From Pseudomonadota bacterium (GTDB lineage Bacteria > Pseudomonadota > Alphaproteobacteria > Caulobacterales > Caulobacteraceae), in the NCBI GenBank assembly GCA_023433585.1, contig JAEZCL010000205.1:1-28695 (forward strand): a DNA stretch of 28,695 nucleotides. The letters run 5' to 3'. Below are positions 20,143 to 26,761 of this stretch, piece after piece. Made by a program: the position numbers and the translations under genes. A model generated the notes under the pieces. The model was not told where the DNA came from. It worked only from the letters and a program-made list of their open reading frames with translations, and ran no database searches. The first letter of the stretch is position 1. The number at the start of each line of letters is the position of its first letter.

Positions 20143-21288
20143 TCAGGCCGCCGCGCGGGCCGACGAAGACGCCTCGGCCACCGGCTCGAAGATATGCCGG
20201 GCCAGGTGCCGGACGACCGGCGCGGCCACGCCGTCGCCGGTCAGGTGATAGGCGTCATTATAGTTGGCGGGCAGCCGATAGCCGTCATCCAGCCCCATCA
20301 GCCTGGCCGTCTCGCGCGCCGAAATCAGGCGGGAGCGGATCCGGTGGCCGTCCACCACCAGGATGATCTGGCGGCTGGAGCCGCCGGCGGGGGTGCGCAG
20401 GCAGCCGGCCACGTCGTCGAACCGCACCTCGGCGCGCTGGACCTTGCCGCCGGCGTCGTCCAGGCGGGTCCGGCGATAGACGGTTCCCACCATGCGGCGG
20501 CCGGCGCGCCTGGCCGCCTCGACCTTGGCCAGGTTCACCGGCGACATCATGTCCAGCAGCTTCTTTGTCTCCAGCTGATTATGCCAGGGGACGCTGTCGG
20601 GCCGATCCTCGATGAGATCGGCGAAGGCGCCGACGCGACGCGCCGGAGTGGGCACGTTCCACCAGACGAGACCGGCGCGCAGGGCTTGCGGAAGCGCGTC
20701 GACGGCCCGGCGCAGCGCGCGGGGATGGAACGGTTCGATCGGACCGGGCGACAGAAGTCCGGGCGGCGCTTCGACATCCTCGCGCAGGCCGATGACGAAC
20801 AGGCGCGGCCGGGATTGCGGCACGAACAGGTCCGCATTGATGACCAGGCCGCCGCAACGGTAGCCGGATCGTGCGAAGGTTCCGCAGATGGCCTCAAAAT
20901 CCCTGCCGCCGTGCGACGTCAGGGCGCCGCAGACGTTCTCGACGGCCACCATCGCGGGCGCCCTGCCCGCCCGCGCCAGGCCCACGATCAAGTCCCAGAA
21001 GGCGTAGAACGTCCCGGATCGCTCGCCGTCGAGTCCGGCGCCGGCGCCGGCCAGCGAAAGATCCTGGCAGGGGAACGAACCCCAGGCCAGGTCGGCCCGG
21101 CCCGGCAGGGCGTCGGCGGTGATCCGGCGAATGTCGCCGACGGTCAATTCTCCGCCGACGCCCCAGTTGGCCTGATAGGCGAAGCCTTTCTTGGGGTCGA
21201 AATCATTGGCGAACAGGCAGGTCCAGCCCGGACCCAGCCCCGCGCGCGCCATGCCCCCGCCGGCGAAGAATTCGTAGAACCCAGGCAT
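20143..21288 (-). CDS. Solitary C5-cytosine DNA methyltransferase
   Basis: Protein of 381 residues. Motif I 'FYEFFAGGGMARAGLG' (AdoMet), motif IV 'GSFPCQDLS' with catalytic Cys74, motif VI 'VENV' (Glu117), motif VIII 'QSRPRLFVIG', and motif X 'YHLTGDGVAAPVVRHLARHI' at the C terminus. The target-recognition region lies at about residues 185-290; recognition sequence is unknown. It methylates cytosine C5 in DNA. No restriction endonuclease gene is next to it, so it appears to be an orphan. ATG at 21288 is preferred over GTG at 21294 because GGGAG lies 8 nt upstream. The upstream region has a 16-bp palindrome and two GANTC sites. Confidence 0.9.
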   Translation of the reverse strand: MPGFYEFFAGGGMARAGLGPGWTCLFANDFDPKKGFAYQANWGVGGELTVGDIRRITADALPGRADLAWGSFPCQDLSLAGAGAGLDGERSGTFYAFWDLIVGLARAGRAPAMVAVENVCGALTSHGGRDFEAICGTFARSGYRCGGLVINADLFVPQSRPRLFVIGLREDVEAPPGLLSPGPIEPFHPRALRRAVDALPQALRAGLVWWNVPTPARRVGAFADLIEDRPDSVPWHNQLETKKLLDMMSPVNLAKVEAARRAGRRMVGTVYRRTRLDDAGGKVQRAEVRFDDVAGCLRTPAGGSSRQIILVVDGHRIRSRLISARETARLMGLDDGYRLPANYNDAYHLTGDGVAAPVVRHLARHIFEPVAEASSSARAAA

Positions 21289-21671
21289 GCTCACGCTCCC
21301 GAAGCCGGATCGATCCGGCCGACCCGCGCGCCGTGTCCGAAGACGGCCATCCTAGGTGATTCCGGTCGATTCGACCGCATGGCAAAGGCGCGGGGGCATC
21401 GTCGCGGCCGGGATGCGCGCACGGCGCCGTGTCGTGGCGCTCTCGCGGCGAGACTGTGGAGGACGGAGCTAGCAGGCGAGAATTCCAGCGTTTTTCCGGA
21501 AACCCCCCGCCAAATCGCCGCCTTAGTTGCATGCAGGCGACGGGTAAGGTTATCGTCACGATCCCTCTCACCTTCCCATTGATTTAATTCCACATTCGCA
21601 CGGGGAGTCGTGAACCTTTGTTCGCGTGCGGCGGTTCTGTCCGGACCGAGTGGACATCCAAAGGACCATTC
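21289..21671. other. 383-bp intergenic region between divergent methyltransferase and DUF4168 genes
   Basis: No convincing gene was seen. It holds a 16-bp perfect palindrome (21304-21319), a 15-bp dyad with GANTC sites (21358-21377), another GANTC site (GAGTC, 21605-21609), and a lower-GC stretch from about 21470 to 21600, which probably carries the promoters of both genes. A minus-strand frame across it lacks any family features. Confidence 0.6.
21304..21319. promoter_or_regulatory. 16-bp perfect palindrome before the methyltransferase
   Basis: GCCGGATCGATCCGGC is fully self-complementary and lies 15 bp upstream of the methyltransferase ATG, next to its ribosome site. It could be an operator, a methylation target or an mRNA hairpin. 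Confidence 0.5.
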
Positions 21672-22268
21672 ATGCGTCTGAAGCTCATCGCCGCCGTCTC
21701 TTCCGCCGCCCTGTTCGCCGGAGCCGCCATGGCTCAGGAAGCCGAGGCTCCGGCCGCTCCGGCGCCCGCCGCCGAAGCCCCCGCCGCCGGCTTCACCGAC
21801 GGCGAACTGCGCGCCTTCGCCGGCGCCATGGACCGCCTGCAGACGGTGGCCCAGCAGATTCAGGGCGGCCAGCCGACGCCGGAGCAACAGGCTGAAATGG
21901 CCGGCGCCGTGGAGCAATCCGGCCTGACCATCGACCGCTTCAACGAAATCTCACAGGCGGTGTCCGGCGACGCGATGCTGCGCGCGCGCATCGCGGTGGC
22001 CTCGGCCACGCCGTCGACCCCCGGATCGGTCGGCGCGAGCGTGACCGACGCCGAGGCTGGCCAGTTCGCCCAGGCCATGGCCGCCATCACCCCGATCGCC
22101 CAGTCGCTGAACGGCCAGGCGCCGAACGAGGAGCAGCAGGCCCAGATGGCCGCCGCCATCGACCAATCGGGCCTGACCCTGGAGCGCTTCAACGCCATCT
22201 CGGGCGCCATCGGCCAGGACGAACACCTGCAGGCGCGCGTGGCGCTGGCGGCCGCGCAAGCCGGCTGA
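21672..22268 (+). CDS. Secreted protein with two tandem DUF4168 repeats
   Basis: Protein of 198 residues. Signal peptide 'RLKLIAAVSSAALFAGAAMA', cleaved before QEAE, an Ala/Pro linker, then two repeats of about 70 residues: 'GELRAFAGAMDRLQTVAQQI...EQSGLTIDRFNEIS' and 'AEAGQFAQAMAAITPIAQSL...DQSGLTLERFNAIS'. Each is a helical DUF4168 unit. Function unknown; periplasmic. The ATG at 21672 follows AAAGGA. A strong terminator follows. Confidence 0.85.
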   Translation: MRLKLIAAVSSAALFAGAAMAQEAEAPAAPAPAAEAPAAGFTDGELRAFAGAMDRLQTVAQQIQGGQPTPEQQAEMAGAVEQSGLTIDRFNEISQAVSGDAMLRARIAVASATPSTPGSVGASVTDAEAGQFAQAMAAITPIAQSLNGQAPNEEQQAQMAAAIDQSGLTLERFNAISGAIGQDEHLQARVALAAAQAG

Positions 22269-22299
22269 CGAACCGCGCGGCCCGCACAGGGCCGCATCA

Positions 22300-22335
22300 G
22301 GGCGGCGCCTCCCGACGGGGGCGCCGCCCTTTTTT
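22300..22335 (+). terminator. Strong Rho-independent terminator
   Basis: A 10-bp G+C stem (GGGCGGCGCC / GGCGCCGCCC), extendable inward by CCC/GGG, followed by six T residues, 31 bp after the DUF4168 stop. The T-tract abuts the stop codon of the convergent antiporter gene. Confidence 0.95.
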
Positions 22336-24215
22336 CATGGCTGCTCAGGTTTTCTCGCCGTCTCGCCGTCATCGTCCAGCACCTCGGCGGTCTCTTCGCT
22401 GAGGGCGGCGGCTTCGCGCTTGGGCGGCACATAGGGCGCGGGGCGCGGCGTGGCGACGTTGTTGCGCATCAGGCCCCGGCCCGCGCTGAGCCCGCCCGCC
22501 ATCTGCAGGGCGAAGCGCTCTTCGTCGCGGCGGCGCACGTCCTCGATGGTCTCGGCCACCCCGTCGTCATTGAGCCCCATGTCGGACAGGACCTTGCCTC
22601 CGAACTTCAGGGCCGATTCGAAGATCTCGCGCAGCTCATAGTCCACGCCCGCCTTGACCAGTCGCAGCGAGTGGCCTCGGTCATAGGCCCGCGCATAGAG
22701 CCGCGTCAGGGGGAACTCGCCCTTGATGAGTTCGACGATGTGATCCGCCGCCTCGGGCTTGTCGACACAGACCAGCACGGCCTCGGCCGTCCCGGCGCCG
22801 GAGGCGCGCAGCACGTCCAGCCGCGTGCCGTCGCCGTAATAGACCTTGAAGCCGAAATCACCGGCGGCCTGGATCATCTCCACGTCGTTCTCGATGATGG
22901 TGACGTCCACGTCGTGGGCCAGCAGCGGCTGGCTGACCACCTGGGCGAACCGGCCGAAACCGATGATGAGGACCCGGCCGTGCAGGCCGTCAGCGCGCTC
23001 GACCCCGTCCGCGTCGTCGGGAGACAGGCCGTTGTCCTCCGGCAGCAAGAAGCGCGTGACGGCGATGGTCACCAGCGGCGTCAGGGCCATGGACAGGATC
23101 ACCACCGCCGTCATCAGGGCGCTGGTCCGCGTGTCGAACACGCCCACCGCCAGGGCCGAGGCGTAGAGCACGAAGGCGAATTCGCCGCCTTGCGCGAACA
23201 GGGCGGCGCGCTCCAGCGCCTCGGCGCGGGAGGCTCTGAACAGGCGGGCCACGCCGTAGATGCCCAGGCCCTTCACCACCATGTAGGCCGCGACCCCGGC
23301 GGCGATCAGGACCCAGTCCGACAGCACGACGGACAAGTCCAGCGACATGCCCACGCTGAGGAAGAACAGCCCCAGCAGCAGGCCCCGGAACGGCTCGATG
23401 TCGGCCTCCAGCTGATGCCGGAAGGTGGAATCCGACAGCAGCACCCCCGCCAGGAAGGCGCCCATGGCCATGGACAGGCCCCCCACCTGCATGAACAGGG
23501 CCGAACCCAGCACCACCAGCAGGGCCGCCGCCGTCATCACCTCGCGCGCGCCGGTGTTGGCCAGGATGCGGAACAGCGGGTTCAGCAGATAGCGCCCCGC
23601 CGCCACCAGGGCGGCGATGGCCGCAAGGCCGATGGCGATCACCAGCCAGAGCGGCCGAGCCGCCTCGGCGCCCGCATCGCCCCCGGCGGCGACGCCCAGG
23701 AACGCCACCAGCGCCAGCAGCGGCACGATGGCCAGATCCTCGAACAGCAGGATGGAGACCGCTCTCTGGCCGTGCGGCTCCATCAGTTCGCCGCGCTCGT
23801 CCAGCATCTGGATGATGACGGCGGTGGAGGACATGACAAACCCCGCCGCCCCGATCAGGGCCACGGTGGGCGAGAAGCCGAAGGCCATGCCCACCCCGGT
23901 CAGAAGCAGGGTGCAAAGGCTGACCTGCAAGGCGCCCAGGCCGAAGATCTCGCGCCGGAGGCCCCACAGTTTGGACGGCCGCATCTCCAGCCCGATGAGG
24001 AACAGCAGCATCACCACGCCCAGTTCGGCGAAGTGCAGGATCGTCTCGGGATCGTTGAACAGGCTGAGGCCGAACGGGCCGATCAGCAGGCCCGCCGCCA
24101 GATAGCCGAGGACCGAACCCAGCCCCAGCTTGCGGAAGATGGGCACGGCCACCACCGCAGCCCCCAGCAACGCGACGGCATGCACCAGGTCCATTCCGGA
24201 AGACACGTCGGCCAT
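22335..24215 (-). CDS. Kef-type (CPA2) K+/H+ antiporter with TrkA-N domain
   Basis: Protein of 626 residues. Residues 1-390 are about twelve membrane helices of the CPA2 family ('LGSVLGYLAAGLLIGPFGLS', 'FVMSSTAVIIQMLDERGE', 'LLFEDLAIVPLLAL' with the ion-binding Glu-Asp, 'FFLSVGMSLD'). A Rossmann TrkA-N/RCK domain follows from about 410 ('RVLIIGFGRFAQVV', 'YGDGTRLDVLRASGA'), then a charged tail of some 80 residues. This is the KefB/KefC layout: glutathione-gated K+ efflux in E. coli; whether glutathione gates this one is not visible. No KefF/KefG partner lies next to it. The ATG at 24215 is preceded by 'ACGTTTCAGGGAATAGCGCC', a weak ribosome site. Confidence 0.92.
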   Translation of the reverse strand: MADVSSGMDLVHAVALLGAAVVAVPIFRKLGLGSVLGYLAAGLLIGPFGLSLFNDPETILHFAELGVVMLLFLIGLEMRPSKLWGLRREIFGLGALQVSLCTLLLTGVGMAFGFSPTVALIGAAGFVMSSTAVIIQMLDERGELMEPHGQRAVSILLFEDLAIVPLLALVAFLGVAAGGDAGAEAARPLWLVIAIGLAAIAALVAAGRYLLNPLFRILANTGAREVMTAAALLVVLGSALFMQVGGLSMAMGAFLAGVLLSDSTFRHQLEADIEPFRGLLLGLFFLSVGMSLDLSVVLSDWVLIAAGVAAYMVVKGLGIYGVARLFRASRAEALERAALFAQGGEFAFVLYASALAVGVFDTRTSALMTAVVILSMALTPLVTIAVTRFLLPEDNGLSPDDADGVERADGLHGRVLIIGFGRFAQVVSQPLLAHDVDVTIIENDVEMIQAAGDFGFKVYYGDGTRLDVLRASGAGTAEAVLVCVDKPEAADHIVELIKGEFPLTRLYARAYDRGHSLRLVKAGVDYELREIFESALKFGGKVLSDMGLNDDGVAETIEDVRRRDEERFALQMAGGLSAGRGLMRNNVATPRPAPYVPPKREAAALSEETAEVLDDDGETARKPEQP

Positions 24216-24271
24216 GGCGCTATTCCCTGAAACGTCGCGGGATCAGATGAGCATATAACCAGCCTCGCACA

Positions 24272-24307
24272 CCCGCCGACAAATTCCGCCTTTGTCGGAA
24301 TGGCGGG
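24272..24307. promoter_or_regulatory. Dyad in the divergent antiporter/VWA region
   Basis: CCGACAAA and TTTGTCGG form a perfect 8-bp stem (24276-24283 / 24291-24298) with a 7-nt loop; flanking CCCGCC/GGCGGG offers an alternative longer pairing. It lies between divergent start codons and could be an operator. Confidence 0.45.
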
Positions 24308-24375
24308 CTTCGGCCACAGTTTCGCCGAACAATGGCGTGTCTCATGGCCGCACAGGGGACAGTCGGGAGATTGAG

Positions 24376-26178
24376 ATGTTCGCATCACGGCGCTTGAGAA
24401 CCGGAATTTGCCTTGTGGCCTGCCTTGGCCTGACCGCCGCCGCCACGGCCCAGACGCCGCCCCAGACAACGCCTCAGGGGCGCACCTATGCAGCCGGAGA
24501 CGGCGAACCGACCCGGGCGGCGTGCGCGGCCCTGGGCATCGACATCTACAAGGAGCCGGTGAACATCCGTCAGCGCTTCGCCACGACTTCGGGGCGCAAC
24601 GGCGGCTCTGTGGTCGGGATGGCCGCGCCCCCGCCTCCGCCCGCGCCGCCACCGCCGGTGACGCTGCCCATCTCGCCCGCGATGAAGCAGGATCGGGTCG
24701 AATATTCCGGTCCGCCGGTCATCGTCCCCGGACCCCGACCGCCCGTTGTCCGCCCCGCGCCGGGAACGCCGGAGTCCTATCCTGAGGCCACGCCCAACGC
24801 GGTGCGGCGCACGGCGGACGAGCCGGTCTCGACCTTCTCCATCGACGTGGACACGGCCAGCTATTCCAACGTGCGCCGGTTCATCAACGAGGGGCGCTCG
24901 GCGCCGGTGGACGCGGTGCGGGTCGAGGAGATGATCAACTATTTCGACTATGGCTACACGCGGCCCGCCTCGGCCGACGAGCCGTTCGCCGTGACCACGG
25001 CCCTGACGGATTCGCCCTGGGCCGAAGGACGCCAAATCCTGCATGTGGGGCTTCAGGGTTACGAACTGCCGGAGGATGAGCGGCGGCCCCTGAACCTGAC
25101 CTTCCTGGTGGACGTGTCCGGCTCGATGAACAGCCCGGACAAGCTGGGGCTGGCTCAGCAGTCCATGAACCTCATCATCGACCGGCTGCGGCCCCAGGAC
25201 ACGGTGGCGGTGACCTATTACGCCGAGGGCGCGGGCACGACGCTGCAACCCACGCCCGGAACCGACAAGCTGCGCATCCGCTGTGCGGTCGAGAGCCTGC
25301 ACGCATCCGGCGGCACGGCGGGCGCCACGGGCATGACCAACGCCTATGACCAGGCGCGGGTGAACTACGCGGCGGACCGCGTGAACCGCATCTTGATGTT
25401 CACCGACGGCGACTTCAACGTGGGCGTGACCGACAACCGCTCCATCGAGGACTATGTGTCGCTGCAACGCACGAGCGGCATCTATCTGTCGGTTTACGGC
25501 TTCGGGCGCGGCAACTATCAGGACACCCGCATGCAGACCATTTCCCAGGCGGGCAATGGCACGGCCGCCTATGTGGACAGCCTGAACGAGGCGCGGCGGC
25601 TGTTCGGCCCGGCCTTCGACCGGGGCGCCTTCCCCATCGCCGACGACGTCAAGATCCAGGTGGAGTTCAACCCCGCCCAGGTCGCGGAATGGCGGCTGAT
25701 CGGCTATGAGACGCGCCTGCTGAACGAAGAGGATTTCAACAACGACGCGGTGGACGCGGGCGAGGTCGGCTCGGGCGCCTCGGTGACGGCGCTGTACGAG
25801 ATCACGCCGGTGGGCGGCCCCGTGCAGATGAGCGAGCGGCGCTACGACAATCGCCCTGCCCCTGCATCGACGTCCGACGAGATCGCCTTCGTCCAGGTGC
25901 GCTACAAGCTGCCGGGCCAGGGGGAATCCATGCTGATGCAGGCGCCGGTGTCCGGCCCGCCGTCGGGCCGCGCGCTGGAAAGCACCCGATGGGCCATGGC
26001 CGTGGCGGCGTTCGGCCAGACCCTGCGCCGCGATCCGTGGATGGCGCCCGGCTATGGCTGGGACCAGATCCTGGAGCTGGCCCAGGGCGCGCGGGGCGAG
26101 GACCCCTATGGCGAACGGGCCGAGTTCGTGCAGATGGTGCGCGCGGCCTCAACCCTGCCGCCGCGCAACACGCCGTAA
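24376..26178 (+). CDS. Secreted von Willebrand factor A protein (YfbK-like)
   Basis: Protein of 600 residues. An N-terminal signal ('ICLVACLGLTAAATAQ'), a Pro-rich linker (about residues 84-130), then the YfbK-like N-terminal domain ('PVSTFSIDVDTASYSNVRRF', 150-169), the VWA domain with intact MIDAS Asp246-x-Ser248-x-Ser250 ('FLVDVSGSMNS') and 'MFTDGDFNVG', and a C-terminal DUF3520-type domain with 'YEITPV' and 'VRYKLPG'. It probably binds a partner through Mg2+ in the periplasm; role unknown. Cys14 ('LVACLGL') could be a lipobox-like Cys but the context is not typical. GGGAGATTGAG precedes the ATG. Confidence 0.88.
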   Translation: MFASRRLRTGICLVACLGLTAAATAQTPPQTTPQGRTYAAGDGEPTRAACAALGIDIYKEPVNIRQRFATTSGRNGGSVVGMAAPPPPPAPPPPVTLPISPAMKQDRVEYSGPPVIVPGPRPPVVRPAPGTPESYPEATPNAVRRTADEPVSTFSIDVDTASYSNVRRFINEGRSAPVDAVRVEEMINYFDYGYTRPASADEPFAVTTALTDSPWAEGRQILHVGLQGYELPEDERRPLNLTFLVDVSGSMNSPDKLGLAQQSMNLIIDRLRPQDTVAVTYYAEGAGTTLQPTPGTDKLRIRCAVESLHASGGTAGATGMTNAYDQARVNYAADRVNRILMFTDGDFNVGVTDNRSIEDYVSLQRTSGIYLSVYGFGRGNYQDTRMQTISQAGNGTAAYVDSLNEARRLFGPAFDRGAFPIADDVKIQVEFNPAQVAEWRLIGYETRLLNEEDFNNDAVDAGEVGSGASVTALYEITPVGGPVQMSERRYDNRPAPASTSDEIAFVQVRYKLPGQGESMLMQAPVSGPPSGRALESTRWAMAVAAFGQTLRRDPWMAPGYGWDQILELAQGARGEDPYGERAEFVQMVRAASTLPPRNTP

Positions 26179-26216
26179 CGGTCAGAGGGTTAAGTAGGGG
26201 ACTCATATTCTTACCT

Positions 26217-26322
26217 CCGTCATTCCCGGCCTTGTGCCGGGAATCCATACACACCGAACGTGCCGGGCTCGCCTTGCCCTGGCGGCGCGTATGGATCGCC
26301 GGGACAGGCCCGGCGATGACGG
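26217..26322. repeat. 106-bp three-armed palindromic intergenic element
   Basis: Ends CCGTCAT/ATGACGG; arm 1 TCCCGGC/GCCGGGA (26224-26242); arm 2 TCGCCGGG/CCCGGCGA (26296-26316); joined by ATCCATAC/GTATGGAT (26243-26250 and 26289-26296), enclosing a third imperfect hairpin (GCCGGGC..GCCCTGGC). The form is that of dispersed non-coding palindromes in alphaproteobacteria. Confidence 0.75.
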
Positions 26323-26347
26323 AAATTATGGGTTCGGATGAGTAAAA

Positions 26348-26761
26348 TCAGCGGCTTGCACCTAGGGCTGGGCCATGTCGGTTCGCCCCTTCCTCGCCTT
26401 GCATCCAGCCCAGCTCGACGGCCGCCCAGCCGACGATGATGAGGGCCGGAATGCTGATGAGCGTATCGGGGACAGGCCAGACGAAATTGAAGGCGATCAG
26501 AACGCCCGCAGCCCACCAGCCGCTGCGTCCCCGGTCATGCAGCCGCTTGGCCAGGACGCAGACCGCCCCATAGACCCAGGCCGGATAGAACACCCAGCCG
26601 ACGGTCACATGCCACCATTCGCCGACGGCCAGCCACTGGAACAGGGCCAGGATCGCCACCAGCACGACCGCCCCGACGGCGAACGGCCGCCGATCGATGC
26701 GCCCCTTGGGGGACAGGAACAGGGCGGACACGCTGACGCCCGAGGCGAAGCGTCTTATCAC
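26348..26761 (-). CDS. DUF805 family membrane protein
   Basis: Protein of 137 residues, opening 'FLSPKGRIDRRPFAVGAVVL' as DUF805 proteins do, with three or four membrane helices and the family signature 'LAKRLHDRGRSGWWA'. Function unknown. The GTG start overlaps the carboxylase stop (GTGA), so it is translated after the carboxylase subunit, an arrangement that suggests shared expression only. Confidence 0.85.
   Translation of the reverse strand: MIRRFASGVSVSALFLSPKGRIDRRPFAVGAVVLVAILALFQWLAVGEWWHVTVGWVFYPAWVYGAVCVLAKRLHDRGRSGWWAAGVLIAFNFVWPVPDTLISIPALIIVGWAAVELGWMQGEEGANRHGPALGASR

Noticed and set aside
20113..21582. Plus-strand frame (489 residues) opposite the DNA methyltransferase
   Set aside because: The opposite strand has every C5-methyltransferase motif in order; this frame has none.
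20143..21671. Complete restriction-modification system around the methyltransferase
   Set aside because: Neighbours are dusA and a DUF4168 protein; no endonuclease, Vsr-like or C-protein gene could be found.
22671..24230. Plus-strand frame (519 residues) opposite the Kef antiporter
   Set aside because: Translation is dominated by His, Gln, Gly and Arg, the mirror of a membrane protein; no family features.
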